A stretch of DNA of 64,000 nucleotides from Deltaproteobacteria bacterium (GTDB lineage Bacteria > Myxococcota_A > Polyangia > JACPQR01): the NCBI GenBank assembly GCA_016190375.1, contig JACPQR010000044.1, positions 17,574 through 81,573 of the forward strand, read 5' to 3'. A model generated the notes under the pieces. The model did no database searches. It was not told where the DNA came from and saw only the letters and a program-made list of their open reading frames with translations. Positions 16,166 to 25,290 of the stretch are shown in pieces (the first letter of the stretch is position 1; the number at the start of each line of letters is the position of its first letter). A program made the translations under genes and the position numbers.

Positions 16166-18094
16166 ATGGCTGATTCGTCAGGCACGAGCCGAGGCACCGT
16201 TGCCGCCGTGGGCAGGGCATCTCTCGCTCCGAAGGCAGCGCCGCGAGGAAGGTACCTGCTAGGGCTGAGCCTGGCCGCCGTCGGCATCGTCTACGGAGAT
16301 ATCGGCACCAGCCCGCTGTACGCGGTCCGGGAGTGCTTCCATGGGCCGAACGGCGTGGGCATTTCCCAGGGCAACGTCTTCGGCGTCTTGTCGCTCATCT
16401 TCTGGACCGTGGTCGTGGTCGTGACCCTGAAGTACCACATCTACGTCCTGCGGGCCGACAACCGCGGCGAGGGCGGGATCTTGGCGCTGATGGCCCTCGT
16501 GCACGGAAAGGTCAGGGGGCGAGCGCAGTGGGTGGTGATGGCCCTTGGCCTGTTCGGTGCGGCCCTGCTCTATGCCGACGGCGTGCTGACGCCGGCGATC
16601 TCGGTCCTCGGGGCCATGGAAGGCCTCGAGGTCGGTAACCCCGGCTTCGCGGGGTATGTCGTCCCCTTGAGCGTGGCGATCCTGGTCGGCCTTTTCCTCT
16701 TTCAGAAACGCGGCACCGCGAGGGTCGGCGCGGTCTTCGGACCGGTCATTCTGATCTGGTTCGCGACGCTGGCCGTGCTCGGCGTCCGGGGCATCATGCT
16801 GCACCCGGGTGTGCTGGCGGCGCTGAATCCCGCCCACGCCGTTCGGTTCTTCGCCGCCAATGGGCTGGAGGGCTTCCTCGTGCTCGGGGCGGTTTTCCTG
16901 GTCGCGACCGGTGGTGAGGCCCTTTACGCCGATCTCGGTCACTTCCACGAGCGCGCGATCCAGCTCGACTGGTTCTGCGTCGTCGCTCCGTCCTTGCTCC
17001 TCAACTACTTCGGACAGGGAGCGCTCGTGCTCTCCGACCCGGAGGCAGCGCACAACCCCTTCTACCTCCTCGCTCCTTCCTGGGCCCACTATCCTCTCCT
17101 GGTTCTCGCCACGGCGGCCGCGATAATCGCCTCTCAGGCGATCATCTCCGGCGCCTTCTCCTTGACGCGTCAGGCGGTGCAGCTCGGTTACCTTCCGCGT
17201 CTCCTCGTCAGGCACACGTCTGCGAGAGAGGTGGGCCAGATCTACGTACCGCAGGTCAACTGGGCGCTGATGGTGGCCACCGTCGCCGTCGTGGTGGGCT
17301 TCAAGAGCTCCAGCAACGTGGCGTCCGCCTACGGCGTCGCCCTCACCTCGACCATGCTGATCACCACGCTCCTCGCCTTTGTCGTCACCCGGCGGCTGTG
17401 GGGTTGGAGCCTGTGGAAATCGATCGGCGTCACGGCTGTCTTCGTCGCTGCCGACGTCTCTTTCTTCGGCTCGATGATCGTCAAGCTCTTCGCTGGTGGA
17501 TGGTTCCCGCTGGCGGTCGGCGCGCTCGTGTTCGCCATCATGACGACCTGGAGACGCGGGAGGGCTTTGCTTGCCAGGCAAATCCAGGAGAGCATCGTTC
17601 CGCTCGACGAGTTCTTCGAGCTGATGACCGCTCAGCCCACCACGCGTGTTCCCGGCACGGCCGTGTTCATGACGAGCAATCCAACGGGGACGCCGCCCGC
17701 GCTCATGAACAACTTCCTGCACAACCATGCGGTCCACGAGGAGGTCATCCTCGTCACGGTCGCGATCGAGGAGGTGCCCCATGTCGACGAGGACGAACGG
17801 GTCAGCGTGGAGCACGTGAAGAACGGCTTCACGCGGGTGATCGCGCGCTACGGCTTCATGGAGAGCCCGGACATCGTAGCGCTCTTGGCGCGGGAGGAAA
17901 CACCAAGCCCGCCCATCGAGCACACGACGTTCTTCCTGGGGAACGAGATCATACTCGCGGATGGACGGTCCAGGATGTCCCGCTGGCGCACGCGCTTGTT
18001 TTCGTTTCTCGCTCGCAACGCGGTCCGTCCCACGACCTACTTCAACATCCCCACGTCGCGAGTGATGGAGATCGGCTCCCAGATTTCGATGTAG
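16166..18094 (+). CDS. kup: Potassium transporter Kup
   Basis: Low-affinity potassium/proton symporter of the KUP/HAK/KT family, 642 residues, normal length. The family signature GIVYGDIGTSPLYAVRE lies at about residues 40-57, followed by the conserved DNRGEGGILALMALV segment. About twelve hydrophobic helices are visible, then a hydrophilic C-terminal domain of roughly 180 residues (GTAVFMTSNPTGTPPALMNN; RYGFMESPDI; FFLGNE). The start has a GGGGAG ribosome binding site. The KdpDE-like operon 3 kb upstream and the paired heptamers before this gene suggest it belongs to a potassium regulon. No frame disruption seen. Confidence 0.96.
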   Translation: MADSSGTSRGTVAAVGRASLAPKAAPRGRYLLGLSLAAVGIVYGDIGTSPLYAVRECFHGPNGVGISQGNVFGVLSLIFWTVVVVVTLKYHIYVLRADNRGEGGILALMALVHGKVRGRAQWVVMALGLFGAALLYADGVLTPAISVLGAMEGLEVGNPGFAGYVVPLSVAILVGLFLFQKRGTARVGAVFGPVILIWFATLAVLGVRGIMLHPGVLAALNPAHAVRFFAANGLEGFLVLGAVFLVATGGEALYADLGHFHERAIQLDWFCVVAPSLLLNYFGQGALVLSDPEAAHNPFYLLAPSWAHYPLLVLATAAAIIASQAIISGAFSLTRQAVQLGYLPRLLVRHTSAREVGQIYVPQVNWALMVATVAVVVGFKSSSNVASAYGVALTSTMLITTLLAFVVTRRLWGWSLWKSIGVTAVFVAADVSFFGSMIVKLFAGGWFPLAVGALVFAIMTTWRRGRALLARQIQESIVPLDEFFELMTAQPTTRVPGTAVFMTSNPTGTPPALMNNFLHNHAVHEEVILVTVAIEEVPHVDEDERVSVEHVKNGFTRVIARYGFMESPDIVALLAREETPSPPIEHTTFFLGNEIILADGRSRMSRWRTRLFSFLARNAVRPTTYFNIPTSRVMEIGSQISM

Positions 18095-18190
18095 CGCTTC
18101 GGGCGCGCTCGACCTTGGCGCCCGCGACCTCCGTCGGGACCCCGAGCCCTCTCACCCCCAGCCGTCACCGGTCGGTGTGACAACGCCCGA

Positions 18191-18229
18191 AGCGCGCAGG
18201 AGCAGAAGTGGGAGGATTGCGCGCTCCTG
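18191..18229 (+). terminator. Possible hairpin after kup
   Basis: AGCGCGC (18191-18197) can pair with GCGCGCT (18219-18225). Alternatively CAGGAGC (18197-18203) can pair with GCTCCTG (18223-18229). These stems exclude each other and no T-run follows, so a terminator role is only possible. No gene is seen between 18095 and 18274. Confidence 0.25.
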
Positions 18230-18274
18230 AGGTCAGGTAATACTCATGGTAAGGATTGGGGTGAAAAGTAATGA

Positions 18275-18508
18275 GCATGCAGGCGTCCACCATCGCAGGT
18301 GGTCGCCGTGCTCGGCGCCCTCGTGCGAGCTCGCCAGATCGCCGTCGAGGAGAAGGAGGGCGTCCACCGCTGCCTTGCCGCCTTCCACGACGGTCGGGGA
18401 GACTTCGCGGACTACGTCCTCCGGGAAAGGTCGTCCGCGGCCGGCTGCGACCGTGTGGCCACGTTCGACAAGACACTCTCGAAGGAGGAGGGGTTCGTCC
18501 TGCCGTGA
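18275..18508 (+). pseudogene. Remnant of a PIN-domain toxin (C-terminal half)
   Basis: The open frame after a stop at 18272-18274 encodes a sequence typical of the second half of VapC-type PIN proteins: LGALVRARQIAVEEKEGV, DFADYVLRERSSAAGC, VATFDKTLSKEEGFVLP. The two C-terminal acidic positions (DFAD, TFD) are present. The N-terminal strand with the first catalytic Asp is missing, and the only in-frame start is an internal GTG at 18299. No antitoxin is seen upstream. It is best read as a decayed toxin, unrelated in sequence detail to the intact PIN gene at 13.0 kb. Confidence 0.65.
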
Positions 18509-18703
18509 ACGCGCGGCTCGAATCTCGCCTCGTCCAAGCGGATGGCGAGGACGCGCGAAGTGGCGTGGCCTCCGACACCGGCAACAACATGACCGGGTCG
18601 TCACGTTCACCTCCGCCGACCCCGCGCTCTCTCGTCCAGCCGGCCAGTGGAGGGCAGGTACCTCCCACGACGCGGAGTGCTCCCCTCCGTGCGGCGACCC
18701 GCG

Positions 18704-19840
18704 TCACTCACCAGGCGCTCCGTCGCAGCTCGGGTCGCGCCCGACTCGGCCTGCGTGGCGTGCGTATCGCAGGTCGCCGTCCGTGCTGCCGTAGTAAGCG
18801 ACGTGGATCGTACCGTCGGCGCCGAGCGCGAGCGAGGGCATCGAGACGCCGGCGTCGACCGTTTCCAGCGTCCAGCGCTCGCCGTCGAAGATGGCATGTC
18901 GCAGCTCGCCGTTCCACGTGTTCGGGTAGACGACGTGGACCCATCCGTCGGAGGCCAGCGCGAGGGACGGCCAGACGCCGCCATCGGGGTCGACCGTCTC
19001 GAGGGTCCAGCCGTTGCCGTCGGAGAAGGCATGTCGTAGCGCGCCACTCGACGCGTCCGGGTAGGCGATGTGAACGACGCCGTCCAAGGCCAGCGCGATC
19101 GCCGGCGCGTCCGAGTCGCCGTCGGAATCGACCGTCTCGAGGGTCCAGACATCGCCGTCGGAAGAAGCGTGTCGCAGGGCGCGCGTGCCCGCGTCGCCGG
19201 AGGCATAGGCGATGTGGACCTCCCCGTCAGGACCCATGGCGAGCGAGGGATCGACGACCGTTCCGCCCGGATCGACCGTCTCGCTCGTCCAGCCACCATC
19301 GTTCCCGAGGGCGTGTCGAAGCTCGCCGCTCGACGCCCCGAATGCGATGTGGACCGCCCCGTCGGGGCCGAGAGCCAGCGATGGCACCCAGGCCGATCCG
19401 CCCTCGGAGTCGACCTCGACCGTCTCGAGCCTCCAGCCCTCGTCGTCACTCACGGCGTGCCGCAGGTCGGCCGCCGACGCGTCCCGGTAGGCGGCGTGGA
19501 GGGTCCCATCCGGGGCCACCGCCAGGGAAGGGCCGCGGCCGCCGATCTCCACGGTGTCGATCGTCCACCCGGTCGCGCCTCTCGTGGCGTGAAGCAGCTC
19601 GGCGTCCGACTCGTCCCGGTATGCCACGTGGGCCGCCCCCTCGGCGTCGAGCGAGAGGGATGGATTCTTGCCCGTCTCGCCCTCCGAGTCGAGGGTCTCG
19701 AGCTCCCAGTCCGGTGCCGCCGCGGCGTCCTCCGGATCGCCGGCGTCGCAGCCCCTCCTCAGGAGCGCCGGGTCGAACGGCTGCGTGCAGGCCGGCAGGC
19801 CCAGCACGATCCACGCGAGGGCGGTCCTCACGCCGTCCAT
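18704..19840 (-). CDS. Lipoprotein with seven BNR-like propeller repeats
   Basis: Secreted lipoprotein of 378 residues. The N-terminal signal ends near a Cys (LGLPAC). The rest is seven copies of a repeat of about 45 residues with the core PSLALGPDG-x2-HIAY, then LRHA and W-x-LETVD. The repeats are close enough to each other to suggest recent internal duplication. The pattern is like sialidase Asp-box propellers but lacks the SxDxGxTW motif, so a closed seven-bladed propeller with a binding role is more likely than an enzyme. It lies 27 bp downstream of the sigma54 activator gene and may be its last co-transcribed neighbour. Confidence 0.78.
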   Translation of the reverse strand: MDGVRTALAWIVLGLPACTQPFDPALLRRGCDAGDPEDAAAAPDWELETLDSEGETGKNPSLSLDAEGAAHVAYRDESDAELLHATRGATGWTIDTVEIGGRGPSLAVAPDGTLHAAYRDASAADLRHAVSDDEGWRLETVEVDSEGGSAWVPSLALGPDGAVHIAFGASSGELRHALGNDGGWTSETVDPGGTVVDPSLAMGPDGEVHIAYASGDAGTRALRHASSDGDVWTLETVDSDGDSDAPAIALALDGVVHIAYPDASSGALRHAFSDGNGWTLETVDPDGGVWPSLALASDGWVHVVYPNTWNGELRHAIFDGERWTLETVDAGVSMPSLALGADGTIHVAYYGSTDGDLRYARHAGRVGRDPSCDGAPGE

Positions 19841-19867
19841 ACTACCGCGCCCGTATGACCCAGAACG

Positions 19868-21172
19868 TCACCTGAGGCCGTGGCGACGCAGGAGCTCCTT
19901 CAGGTAGGTGCGGTCCATCCGCGCCTGACGGGCGGCCTCACGGAGGTTCCCGCCCGACCGATCGAGCAGCCTGGCAAGATACCTGCGCTCGAAATCGTCG
20001 AGGACGGCGCCGCGAGCCTCGCGGTACGGGGCATCCAACGACATGGTCCCGCCCGCGGGCTCCGGCGCGGAGAGCAAGCCCAGCTCCGGAGCTTGCCCCA
20101 AGGCGAGCGTCCCAAGGACCAGATTCTTGAGCTCGCGGCAGTTCCCGGGCCAGGGCTGCGAGGCGAGACGCTCCAGCTCGGCTGCCGAGAAGACCGACTC
20201 GATCGCTCCCGAGTGGCCGGCCTCTTCGAGGAAGTGCTCGGCGAGGATGGCCACGTCGCCGGGACGATCTCGCAGAGCCGGAATCGCCAGGACCGCGACC
20301 GCGAGCCGGTAATACAGATCCAGGCGGAACGTCCCGGCGTTGACCGCGCCGCGCAGATCGCGGTTGGTCGCCGACAGCACCCGCACGTCGACCGCGATCT
20401 CTTCACTACCACCGACGCGGCGCAGACGGCGGCGCTCGAGGACGCCGAGCAGAGCGGCCTGCAGCTCGGCGGGCAACTCGCCGATCTCGTCCAGGAACAC
20501 CGTGCCGCCACGTGCGCGCTCGAAGGCACCGACGTGCCGGCGATCGGCGCCCGTGAAGGCGCCTCTCTCGTGACCGAACAGCTCGCTCGCGAACAGGGTC
20601 GGCAGCATCGCACCGCAATCGACGACGACGAAGGGCTCGCTGGCCCGCGGCCCGAGGTCGTGGATCGCGCGAGCCACGAGCTCCTTGCCCGTTCCCGACT
20701 CCCCGACGACGAGGACCTGCACGTCCGTTTGCGCGAGTCGCTGCACGGCGGCGAGCACCCGGCGCATCTTCGGGCTCTTGCCCCTCAGTCCCCCGATCGT
20801 GTCCGGGCCGCCGTCGAGCATGCGGACTCGACCGTCGTCGACGCGGAGCCGAGTCTCGCCAATCTCGAGGAGCGTCGCCGGCGCGACGACGGCCGACGTC
20901 CCGCGCAGGAGCACGGGCCCGATGCGCGTTCCGTTGGTCGAGCCGTGCTCGAGGACGAGGATACCCTCGCCCTCCCGGCGGAGCTCCAGGTGGTAGCGCG
21001 AGACGGTCGGGTCCTGGAGCTCGAGGTCGTTGCCGCGCGCGGTGCCGACCGTCACGGACTCGGTATCGCCCACGGGCTCCTTGCCCGTGTCCGGTCCGGA
21101 GACGACCTCGACCCGCAGCATCCGGACCGGCAACCCGCCGCTCCTGAGGGGAACCGTCGAGTCGTCAGCCAT
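19868..21172 (-). CDS. FHA-domain sigma54-dependent transcriptional activator
   Basis: Activator of 434 residues. An N-terminal FHA domain (VTVGTARGNDLELQD, TVSRYHLEL, STNGTRI; about residues 25-100) would bind phosphothreonine. The AAA+ domain has Walker A (GESGTGKE), the sigma54-contacting GAFTGA loop, Walker B (TVFLDEIGEL) and the Arg-rich sensor region (ALRDRPGDV, WPGNCRELKNLV). A C-terminal Fis-like helix-turn-helix (GNLREAARQARMDRTYLKELL) ends the protein. The start is ATG 21172 with GAGGCGGG just before it; an in-frame GTG at 21202 is possible. FHA input instead of a receiver domain means regulation by Ser/Thr kinases, probably the kinase encoded two genes upstream. Confidence 0.93.
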   Translation of the reverse strand: MADDSTVPLRSGGLPVRMLRVEVVSGPDTGKEPVGDTESVTVGTARGNDLELQDPTVSRYHLELRREGEGILVLEHGSTNGTRIGPVLLRGTSAVVAPATLLEIGETRLRVDDGRVRMLDGGPDTIGGLRGKSPKMRRVLAAVQRLAQTDVQVLVVGESGTGKELVARAIHDLGPRASEPFVVVDCGAMLPTLFASELFGHERGAFTGADRRHVGAFERARGGTVFLDEIGELPAELQAALLGVLERRRLRRVGGSEEIAVDVRVLSATNRDLRGAVNAGTFRLDLYYRLAVAVLAIPALRDRPGDVAILAEHFLEEAGHSGAIESVFSAAELERLASQPWPGNCRELKNLVLGTLALGQAPELGLLSAPEPAGGTMSLDAPYREARGAVLDDFERRYLARLLDRSGGNLREAARQARMDRTYLKELLRRHGLR

Positions 21173-21217
21173 CCCGCCTCGGAGGTTATCACGTGGCCCC
21201 ACCCGGCGAGGCCTCGG

Positions 21218-22093
21218 TCACCGTGACGAATCGTCTCTTCCGGCGGTCGCCGGCGCGAGCACCAGGAGGTCGAACGTCACGGCCAGGAGCCCGACCCCCG
21301 CGGCCACGAACGAGCCGTTCGCGAAGGCGCGGACGCTGAGACCCTCGTCGCGGAGCTGCTCCGACGGGGAGTCGAGGTAGTCCTGGTGGAGCGCCTCGGT
21401 CCTGAGCCCGAGGACCACGCCGGCGCCTGCCCCGACCACGGCGAGCGCCGCACCCGACCACGCGAGCCAACCCGGCCCACGGCCTGGCCTCGTCGTGGGG
21501 GCGGGCTGCCGCGGCCGCTCGGTCCGCCCTGGCCGCTCGGTCCGCCGGACCAGCGCATCGAGCCGGACGGAGGTCTCCTCTCCCTCGCCCACGTGGAGGC
21601 GCGCCCGCGTGCGACCCGCCTGTCCGACGACCTCGACCACGTGCGTCCCGGGATCGACCGTCAGGCGACACGGAAGCGCGCAACGCTCGATCCGATCCAG
21701 GACGACGGAAGCGCCGGCAGGCTCCCCTTCGATCGAGACGGTACCGAGGCGGGCGCGGACGCCGGCGGCATCGCGGGTTGCCCTCTCGCGCTGCTCGGAG
21801 CCGAGAGAGCTCGACGCGGCCGCCGCCTCGTACTCGGCCAGCGCCTCCTGCAGCCGACCGAGCGCCTCGAGGCAGACGGCGAGGTTGAACCGAGCTGCGT
21901 CGTGAGGGGAGAGCTCCCAGGCGCGCCGGAAATGGGCGAGCGCCTCCTCGAACGCTCCTCGCTGGAATGCCTGCTCGCCGAGCGTGAAGGACGCTCGTGC
22001 CTCGGAGACCACCGTCTCGTCGGCCGCCCCGACGCCGGTCCACGCGACGAGCGCGCCCAGGAGGAGAAACGCCGTGGCGGTCAGTCGACGCAT
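21218..22093 (-). CDS. TPR-PEGA membrane protein
   Basis: Protein of 291 residues with a signal peptide (LTATAFLLLGALVAWTGVG). TPR-like helices follow (FTLGEQAFQRGAFEEALAHF; FNLAVCLEALGRLQEALAEY). A PEGA-type beta domain is next (TVSIEGEPAGASVVLDRIE). A Pro/Arg linker and two membrane helices near the C-terminus complete it (WLAWSGAALAVVGAGAGVVLG; VAAGVGLLAVTFDLLVLA). The start ATG shares its first base with the last base of the kinase TGA, so translation is coupled. With the kinase upstream and the FHA activator downstream it probably belongs to one signalling cassette, perhaps as an envelope scaffold. Confidence 0.82.
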   Translation of the reverse strand: MRRLTATAFLLLGALVAWTGVGAADETVVSEARASFTLGEQAFQRGAFEEALAHFRRAWELSPHDAARFNLAVCLEALGRLQEALAEYEAAAASSSLGSEQRERATRDAAGVRARLGTVSIEGEPAGASVVLDRIERCALPCRLTVDPGTHVVEVVGQAGRTRARLHVGEGEETSVRLDALVRRTERPGRTERPRQPAPTTRPGRGPGWLAWSGAALAVVGAGAGVVLGLRTEALHQDYLDSPSEQLRDEGLSVRAFANGSFVAAGVGLLAVTFDLLVLAPATAGRDDSSR

Positions 22094-23601
22094 CAATACG
22101 GGTTGCCGAGGAGCTTCTTGCCCGTGCGCGGGCCGGCCGCGGCGCGTCCCGGCCGCTCCGGCGCTTGCCGCGCTGGAGCGGGCGGCAGGCGAATCGAGGA
22201 ACCGTCGTCCTCGGTCCCGACGGTTCGGCTCAGGATCTCCCCAGTCGGCGACACGATCTCGAGCGTGGCGCGGCGGCCGCGAGCGAGCATGACGGCGATC
22301 GGACGCTCGTCGTGTCGCGCACCGTCGACGAGGACGAGCCGCGCGAGTGGATCCACCTCGATCCGAACGAGAGAGCCCGTCCGTGGCGTGGGAGCGGCGA
22401 CCGGGCGCTCGGTGCTCTGCGGCCGGTCGAGCCGAGCCTCCCGAGACCCGGCGGCGCGCTGGTCCGCTGCGTCGAGCAGGCGCGCCGCGCCAATGGCCAC
22501 GGCCGCCATGGCGACGAAGGCCGCGCCGAGAGCCACGGGCCGCCTGAGGTGCGATCTACGCGCCGGCAGGATCGCGGTGGTCCTCTGGCTCACTATCCGG
22601 ACGACGTCGGAGCCTTCGGCGGAGGGCGAGCCGGCTTCGAGCGCGTCCTCGGGTTCGCGATCGGTCCCGAACAGCCGGCGCATCTCGTCGCGCAGCCCGG
22701 TCGGACCGAAGTCGGACCTGCGGGCCGCGTCACGTAACGCCTCCGCGATCTCCTGGCAGCTCGGGGGCCGCCGTGCCGGATCGCGCTCGAGGCAGGCGGC
22801 CACGATCGACTTCACGGGACCCGGCAGGTCGGGGGCGAGCGCGGGGATTGGACCGTGGATGACGTTCCACAGGAGCTCCGCGTCATCTTGTCCGTGGAAC
22901 AGGCGGCAGCCCGCGAGGAGCTCCCAGGCCACGACGCCCAGGGACCAGATGTCCGCCCTGCGATCCACCGGTCGATCGCGAATGACCTGCTCGGGCGCGA
23001 GGTAGCGGAACGTCCCCTTGAGCGTGCCTGTCCGGGTCACCGCGAGCCGTCCCTTCGCCGCCGCGATCCCGAAGTCGACGACCTTGACGATCCCGTCGAA
23101 CCCCACGTGGACGTTTCGCGGGCCGACGTCCCGGTGGACGATCCCCAATGGAGCGCCGTCGGGCCCGCGTGTCTCGTGCGCGGCATGAAGCCCCTCGGCG
23201 GCCTGCGCCAGGATCTCGAGCCACAGACCGAGTGGAGGGACCGAATCGGCCAGGCGCGCCCTGTGGGACACCGCCCCGAGCGCATGACCCTGCAGGAGCT
23301 CCATCACGAGATAGGGAAGTCCGGGCTCCTCCCCGAGCTCGAAGACCTGCACGACGTTGGCGTGCCGGACCGCGGAGGCTATCCGCGCCTCGTCGAGGAA
23401 CATCGACACGAAGTTCCGGTCACCGGAGAGGTGGGGCAACAGCACCTTCATCGCGAACAGGCGCGAGAACCCGCCAGGGCCCCGCAGCCGCACACGGTAG
23501 ACGGCCGCCATCCCGCCGTGCGCGATCTCGGCGAGCACCTCGTAGCGCCCCACGCGTTCGCCGACGCGCGGCAGCGACCCGAGGCGAGCCTGCTCCTCCA
23601 C
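22093..23601 (-). CDS. Ser/Thr protein kinase
   Basis: Hanks-type kinase. From GTG 23601 it has 502 residues. The frame stays open upstream to 23865, but that stretch is Arg-rich, unlike a kinase N-terminus, and would overlap the divergent gene. Motifs: Gly loop (IAHGGMAAVYRV), Lys52, HRDVGPRN, DFG, APEQ, and SLGVVAWELLAG. A membrane helix (PVALGAAFVAMAAVAIGAARLL) follows a linker. The periplasmic tail has a short beta domain (LVRIEVDPLARLVLVDGAR) resembling one PEGA unit. First gene of the kinase, TPR-PEGA, FHA-sigma54 cassette. Exact start uncertain. Confidence 0.88.
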   Translation of the reverse strand: MEEQARLGSLPRVGERVGRYEVLAEIAHGGMAAVYRVRLRGPGGFSRLFAMKVLLPHLSGDRNFVSMFLDEARIASAVRHANVVQVFELGEEPGLPYLVMELLQGHALGAVSHRARLADSVPPLGLWLEILAQAAEGLHAAHETRGPDGAPLGIVHRDVGPRNVHVGFDGIVKVVDFGIAAAKGRLAVTRTGTLKGTFRYLAPEQVIRDRPVDRRADIWSLGVVAWELLAGCRLFHGQDDAELLWNVIHGPIPALAPDLPGPVKSIVAACLERDPARRPPSCQEIAEALRDAARRSDFGPTGLRDEMRRLFGTDREPEDALEAGSPSAEGSDVVRIVSQRTTAILPARRSHLRRPVALGAAFVAMAAVAIGAARLLDAADQRAAGSREARLDRPQSTERPVAAPTPRTGSLVRIEVDPLARLVLVDGARHDERPIAVMLARGRRATLEIVSPTGEILSRTVGTEDDGSSIRLPPAPARQAPERPGRAAAGPRTGKKLLGNPY

Positions 23602-23842
23602 CGCCCGATCGTGCCACGCGGCGCTCGTGCGCCACAAGGCTGCCCGCCGGCTCCCCCCGGCTCGAGGTGCAGCCACGACCCAGAACCAGCGCGCGAGGGT
23701 GGAGGGCAGAACCCTCCTTCGAGGAGGGGCGGTCCCCTCCACGTCGACCCGGCTCGCCGACGTCGCCGCCCGAAAAGAGCTCCCTGCGACAGGCGGGGCT
23801 CCGCCGCGATTCGTGGCACGCTTCCTGCCCCTGTCGACAGGA

Positions 23843-25240
23843 ATGTCGAAGATCGCGAGAGACATGGGGCGGGGCGTTTCGCTTGTGATCGTTGCGTGCC
23901 AGAGCTACGCAGGGCCCTCACTGATCGAGCAGACCGACGCTGGTAGCGTCGAGACGGACGAAGTGCCCGTCGAGGACGCGGCTATTGCCACGGGCGGTGA
24001 CGGCGCCGCGCCGGACCTCGCCGGCGAGGACGCCGCGGTCTCCGATGCGGGCGAGCTCGCGGGCGACGACGCCGACGGCGGGCCCCCGGCGGAGGTCTTC
24101 CCGGGAACCAACATTCGGTTCCATCCGTGCATCGGCGTCCGGCCCTGGGTCTCGGGGTACTCCGGCGGCGCCGACTGGTTTCTGGACCTGTGGACGGAGT
24201 TCCTCGAGCCACGCGAGGATGCTTGGCGCGACGACGATCCCCCGACCTATCTTTGCGTTCAGAAGAAGTTCCGCTGGAAGGACTTCTACGTCGACGAGGA
24301 CGTCGCGCCGTCGTCGGCGGATCAGGCACGAGATCCGTCCTGGGACAACTACGCGTGGAACGACGTGGACATCATTGCGGAGATCCTCGCCACCGAGCCG
24401 ATCACGAGCGGAAAGGCGAAGCTCAGCATCCTCGTCGCCGACCAGGCCACCGCCGACGCGCACTCGCAACCGCGGTGGTACGCCGACCAGGGCCTGACGT
24501 ATGGCCGCGAGAGCGGCGAATGCTCGCGGCTGGATCTCGCGGAGGGCCGCCGGCACGTGGCCGACTTCTACGTCGCGCTCCAGAGGAAGTTCGGCACCGA
24601 GCCCGGGCTGATGGGAATCGTTCTGGGCGAGTACTTCCGTGGCCCTTCCGCTTATCTCCCAGACGACTTCGACACCGACGAGTACTTCCGGGGCAGGCGC
24701 TTCATCTGGGAGCAGATGGCCGCCAGCGCGCCGCTCGACGACGAAGGTCGTCGCATCGCGATCTATCAGACGAACCCGGTGCTCAGGTCTGGAGTCACCG
24801 GCGACGACATGGTGGCCTCCGGGATCGGCATGTCGGAGAGCGACTTCGCCATCTTCGACGAAGGCTGCGGCGAGAGCGACGACGACCGGTGGTGCGATCC
24901 CGGTACGCGCTCTCGGCTGGCCCAGGACGCCTACTACGATCGCCTCTTTCCGACGATGATCAACGGCGATGCCGCGAGGGCGCGACGCGCCGTGCAGTAC
25001 GTCTGGAGCGGCATCGACAACCCGTGGGGATGGCGGGCCGGCGAGGAGCACGCCCCGACGCCACAGGAGATCGTCTGGTACCACGGCGACGGCGGCGTCG
25101 TGCCCCAGAGCTCGATCTTCCTGAAGATCACCGGGGAGGGCACCTTCACCATCGAGAACTGGTTCGACGCCTTCGACCGGTTCGGGCCCGGCGGCTCGGC
25201 CGCTGCGGACTGGGGCCGCGTGCCGGCAATCCTTCCGTAG
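23843..25240 (+). CDS. Secreted Asp-rich protein, possible glycoside hydrolase fold
   Basis: Protein of 465 residues from ATG 23843. The hydrophobic N-terminus ends in a lipobox-like VIVAC. An Asp/Ala/Gly-rich linker of about 60 residues follows. The globular part begins near FPGTNIRFHPCIGVRPWVSG and contains FYVALQRKFGTEPGLMGIVLGEYF, where a Glu after a hydrophobic strand recalls the acid/base position of TIM-barrel glycosidases. The region then has many aromatic residues (WYADQGLTYG; QYVWSGIDNPWGW; IENWFDAFDRFG). Family not recognised, so hydrolase is only a suggestion. The gene is followed by a terminator-like hairpin and then a group II intron. Confidence 0.7.
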   Translation: MSKIARDMGRGVSLVIVACQSYAGPSLIEQTDAGSVETDEVPVEDAAIATGGDGAAPDLAGEDAAVSDAGELAGDDADGGPPAEVFPGTNIRFHPCIGVRPWVSGYSGGADWFLDLWTEFLEPREDAWRDDDPPTYLCVQKKFRWKDFYVDEDVAPSSADQARDPSWDNYAWNDVDIIAEILATEPITSGKAKLSILVADQATADAHSQPRWYADQGLTYGRESGECSRLDLAEGRRHVADFYVALQRKFGTEPGLMGIVLGEYFRGPSAYLPDDFDTDEYFRGRRFIWEQMAASAPLDDEGRRIAIYQTNPVLRSGVTGDDMVASGIGMSESDFAIFDEGCGESDDDRWCDPGTRSRLAQDAYYDRLFPTMINGDAARARRAVQYVWSGIDNPWGWRAGEEHAPTPQEIVWYHGDGGVVPQSSIFLKITGEGTFTIENWFDAFDRFGPGGSAAADWGRVPAILP

Positions 25241-25263
25241 CGCGACGGGAAGGGCCTCGACCG

Positions 25264-25290
25264 GTCATCGACGGCAACGCCGTCGATGAC
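25264..25290 (+). terminator. Perfect 12-bp hairpin, intron target
   Basis: GTCATCGACGGC, loop AAC, GCCGTCGATGAC: a perfect stem 24 bp after the preceding stop codon. No T-run is present because the intron begins at the next base. Class C group II introns insert directly behind such hairpins, so this is probably both the terminator of the upstream gene and the intron target. Confidence 0.7.

Noticed and set aside
23601..23865. Longer N-terminus for the third kinase
   Set aside because: The extra residues are Arg-rich without kinase features and would overlap the start of the divergent secreted protein.
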